From Irineochytrium annulatum (lineage: Eukaryota > Chytridiomycota > Chytridiomycetes > Chytridiales > Chytridiaceae), in the NCBI GenBank assembly GCA_027600665.1, contig JADGJL010000644.1:1-16496 (forward strand): a DNA stretch of 16,496 bases, written 5' to 3'. Shown here piece by piece: positions 7,198 through 16,496 of the stretch. A program made the position numbers and the translations under genes. Under the pieces are notes generated by a model that was given only the letters and a program-made list of their open reading frames with translations, had not been told where the DNA came from and ran no database searches. Positions within the stretch are counted from its first letter, which is position 1, and every line of letters starts with the position of its first letter.

Positions 7198-8121
7198 AGC
7201 TTCCATGCAATGGGGAGGGGAGCGAACAAGTTAGTTTTAGTTTTGTTGGTGAGGAATAAGCGCGGCAAAAGAATGTGAAAAGAAATACAATCAACTGTTA
7301 CTATCAACTGCTCGAAAAATAGGACAACTTGTTCACACCGCATGCACCAAATACAAAACCGCAATAGAAATCCCGCAAAACCGTAACGTCCGCCAGCTAT
7401 AATCGCCGCATCGGAGGCTCAAGTTTTACGTGTTTCTATGACAGGGAAGAGAACGAGGAGGAGGATGGGGGATGTCGGGGAGAGGACGGGGGTGAGCTGG
7501 TGATCTTGGCCGACGCAGAGGCCTTTTTTATATTAGAAGCGACGAGCACGGAGCAGTGCTTGCTGCGTTATTTGCGAACTAATGCTTGGCGGCGTAATGC
7601 TTGCGTGGCGTAGCGACGCGTCATAGGATAGGTCCACCGAGACGCGGGCGGGCGGGCGGCCGGAGTGGATGTCGGCGGGCTTCCACAGGGTTGCTGCTGA
7701 CGCGTGGCTGTCGCGCGTGGGATGGCGCATGGGGTGGTCTCGACCCCATAGTTTCTCGCACAGCACTCCACCCTTTCATGTGCTTATCTCCTACCATTGC
7801 TTTTCGTAGAACGCGTTCGCCCGCCGCTTGGTCTCTTAAACCTGTGCATTAATATTTTTCGCGCAATAGTTATGACGCTTCATAGTGGGGTAAGTCTCCT
7901 CATGGTTTGATACGTCGCCTCCTTGGAGCCCGTCATGACGGCCCGACCGACTGGTGCCTTCCAATGGGTTGGCGATAATTCGGAAACCGCGAAACTGGGC
8001 ATCTCATCTGCGACGAACCTGATACTGTAAGCACATGTGAGGGGCCACGTTGTTTTGTACGAAGGTTGTTGAGAACATCATCAGAAGACGCCGTCCTGCG
8101 GCCTCCATCACGTCGTCCACG
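7198..8121. other. Intergenic region with a minus-strand TATA and leader-like segment
   Basis: About 920 nt without a supported gene. The first 200 nt are probably the 3' untranslated region of the Cys-rich peptide gene. On the minus strand, 7523-7534 reads ATATAAAAAAGG and is followed by a C/T-rich stretch (7440-7515) that resembles the peptide genes but has no ATG. Frames at 7533-7852 on both strands look like chance. The right end should hold the promoter of the F-box/ankyrin gene; no clear TATA box was seen there. Confidence 0.5.
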
Positions 8122-9888
8122 ATGACCTCCTCCCGAACAGCATACCCGCCCTCCCCAACCTCCTCCCCGCCGACCCGGTACATCCGGCTCCGATCGCCGG
8201 CTCCCCGATCGGTAAACGCCGTCGCTGGCTCGATGAGTATCAACGAATTGCCATTGGAGCTGCTGCACCTCCTGGCAGCGTATCTGCATCCAAACGAGGC
8301 CGTCAGCTTGCCTTACCTCTCCCGTGACTCCCGCGCGCGGTTCGGGTTTGTCAGATCAGACCAGCTCTTCGCGAGAACGAACCTCGGGAACCTAGTGGCA
8401 TCTGCCCGAACGCCGACGACGGCAACAACGACGACGACGACCGCTGTTTCGGTGGAAAGCACCTCGGCGGGCGCCGCCTCGGCACCAACAACGACGCCTC
8501 CCTCCCCCGCGGAAGGTGAGATCAACCCCTCGACCCCGGATCTACCGCCGATCCTTTCTTCCGTCGACTGGTCCAACCTCCCTCAGACCTACTGGCTTGC
8601 CCTCCTCTCGCTCGCCGGCGGCTTCACGCTGGCAGCTTGCAACCTCCTAAGCCCCGGGTGGAGGCGCTGCCGCACTCACGAAGAATGGGACACGGAGGGC
8701 GTGAACTGGGTCACCTTCCCTGGGCAGACGGATCCCAAGGCGGCGACGCCGACCAACGTCCTCAACCTCAATCGCATGAAGCACACGATGCGACGGGCGT
8801 TGGAGGCCGGCGCGGTCGAGGACGTGACTTCGGATCACTACTTTGCGCTGTACTGGTCCGCGGCCGTCGGCGACGTGGACATCATGGCGCCTTTGATCAG
8901 CACGGGATCGTTCGCGGTCGACGTCCTCCAGAACGCCTTCTACGACTCGGTCGAGCACAACCGCCCGAACGTCATGCGCCTCCTCCTCTCGCACGGCGCG
9001 TCACCGACGGCCATGGAGAACATGCCCTTCATTGAGGCATCCGTCTTGGGCCATCTGTCCGCGTTGACGTTGTTGTTGGATACGGTGTGCGAGACCGGTG
9101 GGAAATGGCAGCTGGATAAGGAGGGGCTTGGAGCGATCGCGGATTTGTCGCTTCGATACAGCGCGGGCGATAACAGGGTCGAGCTGGTGGAGCATGTCCT
9201 GGGCAGGGCATGGCACACTGGCGCCGGGCTAACGGGGAGCTTCACCTTGGCGGTTGAGAGAGGGCACACGAAAACCGTCGAGAAGCTGTTGACGTATCGC
9301 CCCATATCCGGATACGTGAGGCTGGAGGAGTCCGTTGTCAGGGAGGCTTGTCTAACTGCGAGTGAGGAGGGCTACGTCGCGGTGCTGCGGATATTGATGG
9401 AGTGGTTAGGCCAGCACGCGGCATTCGCCTCGGTCGGCGACGATCAAACGAGGGTTCGAGAGCTGAGGGAGCTACGGTCGTCTTGCGCGATGCTGGCCGG
9501 GTCCGCGGCCGCGCTGGAGTTCTTGATGGAGAGCGGGCGCAGCGGAGCGTGGTGTGGCATTGATATTGGACCCTTGGACGTTGATACGGAGTTGATGGAG
9601 ATTTTGAGGTCGACGAGCAGTGGCGGAATCGCGAAGCTTTTGCTGGAGAAGCTCAGGGGTCATCCGAGCTTGGCCGTTAGCGAGGTGGAGGATATCATGG
9701 TAGGGGCCGCGACGGATGGGATGGTTGACGTCGTGCGCGCTTTCATCGAGGCGGGCTTGATGCGGGACGGGTTTCGCGACATGCTGGCCGAGATTCTTCG
9801 TTTGAATGGGCCGGCGGTGATTTTGGAGCTGTTAGACGAAATGGCAGTCGCCGCGGCCCCGCCAGCCCCACAATCCGTATCGATGTAA
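8122..9888 (+). CDS. F-box-like and ankyrin-repeat protein
   Basis: This is a single-exon frame of 588 residues. The ATG at 8122 is the first in frame and has A at -3; the frame stays open upstream but without an ATG. Met38 (8233) is an alternative. Residues about 40-75 (INELPLELLHLLAAYL, then SLPYLSRDSR) resemble an F-box, the segment that binds Skp1 in SCF ubiquitin ligases. Residues about 94-131 are a Thr/Ala/Pro-rich linker. From about 215 to 575 there are diverged ankyrin-like helical pairs, clearest at VMRLLLSHGASPT (from 284), AVERGHTKTVEKLL, ASEEGYVAVLRILM and AATDGMVDVVRAFIEAG. Canonical TPLHxA turns are missing, so repeat number is uncertain. It is probably a substrate adaptor for protein degradation, the ankyrin part choosing the target. 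The F-box call is moderate, the ankyrin call good. Confidence 0.82.
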   Translation: MTSSRTAYPPSPTSSPPTRYIRLRSPAPRSVNAVAGSMSINELPLELLHLLAAYLHPNEAVSLPYLSRDSRARFGFVRSDQLFARTNLGNLVASARTPTTATTTTTTAVSVESTSAGAASAPTTTPPSPAEGEINPSTPDLPPILSSVDWSNLPQTYWLALLSLAGGFTLAACNLLSPGWRRCRTHEEWDTEGVNWVTFPGQTDPKAATPTNVLNLNRMKHTMRRALEAGAVEDVTSDHYFALYWSAAVGDVDIMAPLISTGSFAVDVLQNAFYDSVEHNRPNVMRLLLSHGASPTAMENMPFIEASVLGHLSALTLLLDTVCETGGKWQLDKEGLGAIADLSLRYSAGDNRVELVEHVLGRAWHTGAGLTGSFTLAVERGHTKTVEKLLTYRPISGYVRLEESVVREACLTASEEGYVAVLRILMEWLGQHAAFASVGDDQTRVRELRELRSSCAMLAGSAAALEFLMESGRSGAWCGIDIGPLDVDTELMEILRSTSSGGIAKLLLEKLRGHPSLAVSEVEDIMVGAATDGMVDVVRAFIEAGLMRDGFRDMLAEILRLNGPAVILELLDEMAVAAAPPAPQSVSM

Positions 9889-10067
9889 GATATCAAGTAT
9901 GTTGGTCAGCCAAGCCAATCCGTTGCTTAGTTAGAATGAATTATGCTCACGTTCTTTCGATTGTTTTCTTTTCTGCGTGTACACATCCATGTCTATCTAT
10001 TCTGCTCTGTCAATACATGCATAAGAATCTTTTTAAACGATCGTTTATTTATTTGGTCTTTGTATGC

Positions 10068-10263
10068 AAGAAGATTCCGTCATCGGGCTGCATAGGCAAG
10101 GCCGCCACGCATTTTGGTAAATCGCGACCACAGACGTGACCTTGTAATGAATGTCGAAGTCGAGAATTGAAAGAAGGTGCATGGATATCAAGACGCATAG
10201 CTTTCCGTGGGCGACATGTTTAGTGCTGATTCAAATATCTGTTTATTGTCCTGGACTGGACTG
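10068..10263 (+). repeat. Dispersed repeat, copy B (uninterrupted)
   Basis: This is a continuous 196-nt unit matching 4954-5008 plus 5332-5492 in the same order and orientation. The 323 nt between the two A segments is absent here. It lies downstream of the kinase stop codon on the minus strand and probably forms part of that gene's 3' untranslated region. Confidence 0.7.
10242..10247 (-). terminator. Candidate polyadenylation signal of the hybrid kinase gene
   Basis: AATAAA on the minus strand lies 113 nt after the kinase stop codon at 10361. It falls inside repeat copy B and is also present in copy A (5471-5476). Confidence 0.4.
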
Positions 10264-10360
10264 TAAAACGATGACCCATCCAACACGACAAGGCAATAGC
10301 GACTTGATGCAGGTTCGCCATCAAAATGACGACACGAAATCAAAGAGCTATGTCAATCGT

Positions 10361-13300
10361 TTACAACCCGTACTTGCGCAAGACTTCGGCTACGATCTTT
10401 CTCGTCAGCGGTTTTGTCATGGCTGCCGAAAAAAAGGTTTCGTATGATTAGGATCTCACCCAGTGTCACACAACACCTAATTTCAGATATGCCCACCTTC
10501 ATCTATTCCAGCCGATTGCAACGCGCCAATGTCGCCCCCTTTAAACACATTCGCCGTTGCGGCTACAATAGGATTCTCGTATCCCATCCCTCTAATCCGT
10601 GCCGCGGCTTCCTGACCGCCCATACCTGGCATTTCTAGATCCATAAATATCTATAAGGAGATAAGGGCCGTAATGTAAGCTCTCATAAGCACGGAACACG
10701 CAGTTTCTGCACTCACGATGCCAAAAATATGATTGGAACACTTGTGGAGCGCGTCGGCTCCGCTAATCGCCGTGTGCACCTCAAGCCCCTCCTTCTGAAG
10801 AATCTTGGCCATGATGTCGCGCGAGATTGACGAGTCATCAACGACAAGGGCGACCCTCGGTAGCTTCGCCGGAGCCGACGCCGCCTCGATAAAAGAGCCG
10901 TGTCCAGCGCTGCGGGTTGGCATGGCGTCGCTCTCGCTCCGTGCGACCTTGCCAATCAAATCCGGATCGATCATCGAGAATCTTCGCGCCTGCCGCTGCG
11001 GTGCTGTATTTGCGAGGATAGGCAAGGTGGGCGCCTTGCCCTCACTATATGATGCGCGCTTCTTGGCCTTTGACGGTGACGGCATAGGTGGAGGATCGGC
11101 GCCACCCGCGGCCGCAAGCGGAGATTTCGCCGGCTCCGTCCGCGACCGTGACCGCCTTGCAAACCCGCTCAGATCCGTGCTGGCGCCATGTGAGTTGCTG
11201 ACAGCGTCTAGCCCGCGGCTACTTGATTCCGACGCACGGAGGGTCGTTCCAACAAGGGAGGCGGCCAATGCTGGTGATCCCGATGCCGGCGCGGTCGATC
11301 CCGATACTAGGTAATTTCGGCATATTTCGGTCACCTTCTGGCGCGAGAGAGGCTTCATAACCGTCTCAAGGATGCCAGCCTGTCGCAACGTCCCGATGGC
11401 CTCGCCGCGGATCATATTCCCCGTCACGGCAACGATTGGAACGGTTCGGTCAATTGTGCGGATGCGCGCGGCGGCCTCCTCACTGTCATACGTACATTAG
11501 TAAACTTTTGAAACTTTTGGCAGCTGATTACAAGGCATACCCATTCATCCCTGGCATTTCCAAGTCCATCAAGACCAGCTGGAACTTTCTCGCGGAAAAG
11601 TGCCTCAGCGCGTCCGCCCCATTGGACGCTTCCACCACGTCATGGTTCGCGTTCACCTTCTCGAGCATCCTCGCTAACACGCTCCTGTTCACACTTGAGT
11701 CATCCACAACCAAGATCGGCACCCTCGCCGGCGTTGGCGAGCTCGCGACTGGTGACCCCGGCTGCTCTTGCTCGCTCGCGTCTATCTGGATCCCGAGCCC
11801 CATGGAGCTCGACTTTTTGACATGGCTGTCTACCCACGGCATGGACGTGTGCACGTGCCTCGATGTGCTTGACTTCCTACTAGACATCCCGGACGCCGAC
11901 GAGCCGGCGACAGCCGCCTTGGTTGTCGGAGCAATCGTCACGTGCTTGGGAGAGGTCGTCGCGGGCTTCAGGGATCCGTCTGCCGGGGCAAATGTCGGGT
12001 GATGCGATATTAGGCAAGTATCAGGATTGCGCGTTGTTGTGTCGTGGTCGTCCGACCAGGAGTGCTGGCGGGGAAGTCCGGGGGCAGGGTAGGAGACGAA
12101 GGAGGTATCTTGCACGGGCGCCTTGGCGCTGCTCGACTGGACAGCACCATTCCCTCGAATGGATCGTGTGTCCGTTGATCCAGCGCTGCTACGGACGTTT
12201 CGTTCGAGGTGGCGGTCCTCCACTGTCCCGTAGGAGTTGACGGTCGCGATCAGTCTTTCCTTCGTTACAGGTTTGTAAAGAATCTCTGTAATGCCGGCTT
12301 TTCGAAGTAACGTTAGACCGCTCGTCGAAAGAGATTGCGCCGTCACAGCAATGATTGGGGATAGGACTCCCATCGCTCGGATTCGAATAGCCGCATCCTG
12401 TTCAAAAGAAGTGGTTAGAACAAGAGAACGGACGTTGGCTGCATAAACTTACATCTCCGTTCATCTGAGCCATCTGAAGGTCTGTATAAATGATGTTGTA
12501 GTCCGTCTCCTGGCACATCGTCACCGCCTCCAGCCCATCCACCGCCTCATGCACAACCATCGCCGGGAATGTCACATTTAAGATCCTGCGAAGAATCTGC
12601 CTCGAGATCGCCGAGTCGTCTACGACCAATACACGCAACCCATTCCCGTTCGGCGGCACGGCTCTAGACACGACCGGGCTTGATGTTTTTGGCGACGGCG
12701 TGCGCGCCCGACTGAGGGACCCCTTTCGTTGCAGATCCGATTGCCCAGAGCTTGATAGGCTGCTTCGCGCAGATAAAACCGGCGGCTGCTGGCCCTTGGG
12801 GTTGTCAGGCAGCGCCCGCGCCGAACCCACCGGCACCCCTTCTGCCGCCGTCCTCGTCGGTCCTAATCCCGATGTCCACGCCACATCATGCTCCTCCAGC
12901 ACTGCCAGTGCCGTCACCGGCGACCCGGCGTCCGCGTCGCATGCCCCACGCGTGCCTGCCCCTCCTGCGCAGAAGCTGCTCGAAGGTGGGATAACGCCTG
13001 GCGTCGCGGGTACCACTCCCGCCCTCCCTGCGACCGTCGCGGTAAGCGTCCCTTGCTGCTGCTGCTGCTGCGGTGCCGTCGCAATTCTAAGGTTGCTCCA
13101 AGACCCACTTCCGCTCGCGTATAGACTCACACCGGTCGGCGCGGCCTGCGGAGACGAGATTCCCGTCGCTGCGACACTCGACCGCGGCGATAGGGCGCTC
13201 TCGGCCGGCATGTCGATTGTATGGCTGTGGGACGGCGGTTGTGTAAATGTGGCTGGACGCTCGACGGCCAGCGTGTTTGTGATCGCCGGACTGAGACGCG

Positions 13301-15518
13301 GGCGACCGCCATATGCGACGGAAGCCGCGTCCCCGTTAGCGACGGCTGTCGCGCTGAAAGCGATGCCGCGCAAGAAGGACAGGTAGCCGCACTTGACGGC
13401 GTTGTCGACTGTCGCCCAAGCATCGGGGCTCCCGGCGTCCTCCTTGGCCTTGCTCGGGTCCCTAGAGATTGGGAGGCTGAAGGCAAAGGTGCTGCCGGCG
13501 CCAATGTGACTGACGGCCCAGACGCGGCCGCCGATGTCTTTGACGACGCGGTCAGTGGTCGCGAGACCGAGGCCGGTGCCAATCCGGCGGCGGTTAGCTG
13601 GCGGTCGCTCGATGAGGTAAGGGATAAAGAGGCTTTGGAGCTGGTCGGGTGCAAGGCCCGGGCCGGTGTCCGTCACCGTGAACGTCAGCTCGAAGTTCTG
13701 GGTCAATGCAGTAGGCTTCGGCGGTGATCGTTCGGCCGTGTGGTTTTCGGGCATAGGCGCGCCTTCGGTGCACGTGACGGCGACGATGATGGAGGTTCCC
13801 GGTGCCGACATCTGGGACCAAATGACTTAATAAATGGGTTTGGGGGGTAAACTCAGCAAGCATTGTACCAAGAAGGCATTAAACACCAAGTCGAATGCGG
13901 CACTTTGAAAGCGGCTCGGGTCCACGTAAGCGTACGCAGGGACGGTTCCGCTGATATGGTAGGTGAAGTGTACATCATGCAGCTCGAATGTCTCCTTGGC
14001 GAAGAGAAGGCTGTCCTGGATAAGCCGGTGCAGATCCACCGCCACGGGCCTGTAGATGGGGTCATCCACCCGCGCTTCTTCATTCCCCGACTCCCTCGGC
14101 GCTCGGTCCACCTGCTCATAATCCACGATCTCGGACGCCATTGCCACGACATACGCCGCCCACGATGACAGCGTTAGCCCCTCACGGTGCCCGACGTCCG
14201 ACGTTGCCTCACTGAAGATGCTCATGCCATCCGCTGCCGGTGCCCTCGCGGAGGTGTCGGTGACGGCCGCGCCGGGCCCGTCCCCTCCGACAGCTCCGCC
14301 AGAGGCCAGCCTGGCAAAGGTGTCTGTAATCTCCCCAGCCACAAAAGCCAGGAACCGCGACTTCGCGATCGACCGACTGCGTTCAAGCCTGACAGCCTCC
14401 CCGAGCTCCTCCACGAGCCGCGCCCCGTCCGTTGCGGTCTTGGCCGTCTGTAGTCCCGCCAGCCTCCTCTCCTCCGCGAGGACCGCCAGCGTGCACGCGA
14501 GCACCGCCGCGATCGCGTGCAAGTGGAGCGGGATCACGGGTCCCGTCGCGAACGCGTCCGCCGCGTCGAAGGCGGCGCTTGGTTGGGCCCAGTAGTTCGC
14601 CAAAAGGTTCAGGACGGTCGCGACGAGCGCGGTGACGGATCCGCCGATGAGGCCTCGCGCTAGTGTGGCCCAGGCGACGACGGGGAGCGAGAGGTAGGCC
14701 GCGAGCATCATAGCACCGAGACCCGAAAGGAATGTGCGGACGATGAAGGGCATGGCGGCGGTGAGGAGGAGGATGAGGATGAAGTTGAGGGTGTTTCGAT
14801 CGACCTTAATGCTGGGGTTGCCGCACCATCGCAAGAAGTCTGAGATCGTGACAGGCGACGAAAGTAGCACTAGGTCGATTAGGAGCGTGCCAGCGATGTC
14901 GGCAGACCAGTCGACAAGAACCCAAGACCAGAATGACGCGCCCCAAGCCTCACCCGCCGTCGTTGACTCTCCAAGAACGACGGACACATTGACCATCGAC
15001 CTCGCGATTGACCCTGCACTAACGGCGATTACGGTTCCGAGGGCAAAGAGCGCCAGGTGTCTCCGCTCGTTCACGCGAAAGCTGCCGCCGACAAAGATCA
15101 GAAACGGGAGAGTGGCCAGTCCGGCCTCTAACGCGTCGACGAGCGCGACCAGCGCGGCCCATGTTGACGTGGCGCCGCTGACGGCCTGTCGGAGGGCTGC
15201 GAAGATGGTGACGGCCTGGAAAACGGGAAGGAACGATCGCGCCAGGCCATCGGAACGGAGGATCGAGCACGCGACGACCGCGTTGGGGAGCCACAGGGTC
15301 GCGACCCGGAAGTCCTGCTGGTCCGCGTAGGTCTGGCTGCTGGCGAGCGCGATGAGGTATGAGACCCCGACCCAGAGGCAGAGCCGGACGGCGGACGCAA
15401 CGTGAGTGTTTCGTACGAGGTGCGGTAGGCTCGTACGATCGGTGCTGCTGCGGCCCTTCGCGACGTCGACCGGGCCGCTTACGGCGTCGTCAGCGCCAGG
15501 CGTCTCCGGGGACCCCAT
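10361..15518 (-). CDS. MASE1-like hybrid histidine kinase with three receiver domains, lacking the H-box histidine
   Basis: Six exons: 15518-13869, 13811-12453, 12397-11541, 11482-10717, 10650-10497 and 10422-10361. Introns are 57, 55, 58, 66 and 74 nt, all GT..AG and frame-preserving, giving 1615 residues. Residues about 38-345 hold some ten membrane segments resembling the MASE1 sensor (FRVATLWLPNAV in an early helix). A dimerisation helix follows at about 375-410: KSRFLAFVAGEI aligns with the H-box (KSxFLAxxSHEL) but has Gly395 where histidine is expected. The N-box keeps Asn547. G1 is DTGPG (598-602) and G2 is GTGLGL (628-633). Residues about 666-940 are low-complexity, with a six-Gln run. 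Receivers start near 942, 1229 and 1499, with phospho-acceptors Asp994, Asp1281 and Asp1548, each with the paired acidic residues, Ser/Thr and Lys in place. Each receiver is split by an intron; the last exon supplies the terminal TKPLTRK block. Likely a membrane sensor for multistep phosphorelay, but unable to autophosphorylate conventionally. The N-terminal start is the first ATG of the frame; context is weak (C at -3). Confidence 0.9.
13054..13071. repeat. (TGC)6 trinucleotide repeat encoding poly-Gln in the kinase linker
   Basis: Six TGC units on the plus strand read as six CAG codons on the minus strand, inside the disordered linker between the kinase core and first receiver. Such tracts vary in length between strains. 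Confidence 0.85.
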
Positions 15519-16496
15519 CCGTTCCGTTCGTGATGCTGTCTCTCTCTCTCGGGTTCCGTTGAGGATCTTTTTAATTGTATTTGGCTGGGTACCGCAACAA
15601 TGGCCAACCGCCGCCCATCGTCATTCGGGACAAACGAGCTTAAAGAGATCGCCCTTGGGGGATTCGGCGCGATTGGCTTTCCTGAGCCGGATCAGCATAG
15701 AGGGTGGGTGGTCGCGTCGATCTGTCACAACACCAGGCAAAAAGCCTAAACAAGGCCAGGCGAGAATGGGTGCGGACGGGACGGGACGCCGGGCAGGAGG
15801 CTCGACACTGGCTTTGTTCCTACCTCCGTCTGTGCTGTCCGTTTTCTCACCGATTAGCTCGCTACATCGAACACGCGCAGCTTGACTAGCGAGAACGGCA
15901 ATCCGCACTATTGGTTACCAAGCCTGTTAGTTCCGTGGCAGCTGGTTTGAGATAAACGCTGGTTTATTTTTAGAAGGCAAGAGCAGGATACAGGAGCGAT
16001 CGCGCACGATGCCAATGAGTGCGATCGTGTGGAGACACTGGCAATCTGCAGCAATCCCAATCAATATCGCGCTGAACAACATGACCCGATACGCGGAACC
16101 TCCCCGACCTCCATTGTTCGAGCTCGACACGGGTACAAAAAGAAGGGGGGCCGTGCCGAAGCAACCCTTGAACGTCGGTTCACACCCACTCTCGCCTGTC
16201 AACACAGCGCGGCTCAAACGCGGTCCTCCCACATCTCCCGACAACCGGCCCGCACTCACTGCACTAACATCAACACCTAAGGTGAGTTCGAGAACGTCTT
16301 CTTGGTCGTATGCAGAGATGCCCAGTTTATAACGCTTTCGCGGCGATAAGTCACCTCACATTGTCTCCCCGCCACTACCAACGTACATCAGTAGCCGCGG
16401 TGAGTGAGGGGAGAGCACTCTGTTATGAAAGATGAAGCGCGTTCGGCTCCTCATTTAGAGTGGGACGCCAGGTACGCCTGTTGGCGTTAGTGATCA
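15519..16496. other. Upstream region of the kinase and right window end
   Basis: Nearly 1 kb without a well-supported gene. A TC-rich run (about 15537-15550) lies just upstream of the kinase start and is probably promoter or leader. Overlapping frames at 15927-16332 on both strands (up to 110 codons) have no recognisable domain. A minus-strand frame in 15927-16100 contains a hydrophobic stretch, but neither start nor splice sites support a gene. A GTGAGT at 16281 could be the donor of a gene continuing beyond the window; nothing else supports it. Confidence 0.45.
15600..15749 (+). CDS. Possible 49-codon small open frame, divergent from the kinase
   Basis: ATG at 15600 has a strong context (CAACAATGG) and starts a 49-residue frame opening MANRRPSSFGTNELKEIALG. 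It has no signal peptide, membrane segment or recognisable motif. The start lies only 81 nt from the kinase start on the other strand, so a shared short promoter would be needed. Good start context alone is weak evidence, and a chance frame is the more likely reading. Confidence 0.15.
   Translation: MANRRPSSFGTNELKEIALGGFGAIGFPEPDQHRGWVVASICHNTRQKA

Larger units (their letters stand above)
9889..10360. other. Intergenic region between converging F-box and kinase genes
   Basis: About 470 nt lie between two stop codons facing each other. It is AT-richer than the genes and is largely occupied by repeat copy B (10068-10263). Short plus-strand frames at 9936-10139 and 10151-10447 have no recognisable content; the second overlaps the kinase's last exon in antisense. 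Confidence 0.55.

Noticed and set aside
8050..8121. Upstream extension of the F-box/ankyrin frame to 8050
   Set aside because: That position is TTG, not ATG; the first in-frame ATG with a good context is at 8122.
12700..13727. Long plus-strand frames (up to 228 codons) opposite kinase exon 2
   Set aside because: Antisense shadows of a GC-rich exon with no domain content of their own.
10651..13811. Treating the receiver-containing frames as separate response-regulator genes
   Set aside because: Each receiver is incomplete in any single frame. GT..AG introns of 55-74 nt join them in frame and restore every receiver, so they are exons of one gene.
15927..16332. Overlapping frames of about 110 codons on both strands near the right edge, one with a hydrophobic stretch
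   Set aside because: No family match, no convincing start or splice pattern, and all frames in this stretch are open to similar extents.

Overview
The window looks like nuclear DNA of a fungus. It is moderately GC-rich, genes are separated by 0.3-1.3 kb, and introns are short (55-74 nt) with GT..AG ends and CTAAC/CTAAT-like branch points. The gene content (hybrid histidine kinase with several receiver domains, F-box/ankyrin protein, PRL-type phosphatase, small secreted peptides) would suit an early-diverging zoosporic fungus such as a chytrid. That placement is an inference from gene families and was not tested. There are no rRNA or tRNA genes, CRISPR arrays, transposase genes or bacterial-style operons.

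Layout, left to right. (1) 1-789: non-coding, beginning in a (GT)8 run. (2) 790/964-3038, plus strand: a spliced gene whose product starts with a textbook N-myristoylation sequence. It carries a possible papain-like Cys/His protease core, a coiled coil and a ubiquitin-interacting-motif-like helix. (3) 3660-4592, minus strand: a PRL/PTP4A-type phosphatase with complete catalytic motifs, a Ser-rich insertion and no C-terminal CAAX box. (4) 4593-5870: no convincing gene, but it holds one interrupted copy of a dispersed repeat whose other copy is at 10068-10263. (5) 5870-7200: two tandem genes for small secreted peptides with the same exon layout. One ends in a six-cysteine module (CCC-x6-C-x6-CC), the other in a cysteine-free tail. 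(6) 8122-9888, plus strand: an F-box-like plus ankyrin-repeat protein. (7) 10361-15518, minus strand: a six-exon, 1615-residue hybrid histidine kinase with a MASE1-like membrane sensor, histidine-kinase core and three receiver domains. (8) 15519-16496: no convincing gene.

The most notable point is the hybrid kinase. Its ATP-binding G-boxes and all three receivers are intact, but the phospho-acceptor histidine of the H-box is a glycine (G395, codon GGG), so it should not autophosphorylate in the usual way. The second is the peptide pair: conserved signal and spacer segments, a shared intron position, and unrelated second exons. The third is the myristoylated, UIM-bearing protease-like protein. 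Nothing in the sequence ties these genes into one pathway. Signalling (kinase, phosphatase) and ubiquitin-related (UIM protein, F-box protein) functions lie side by side, which may be coincidence.
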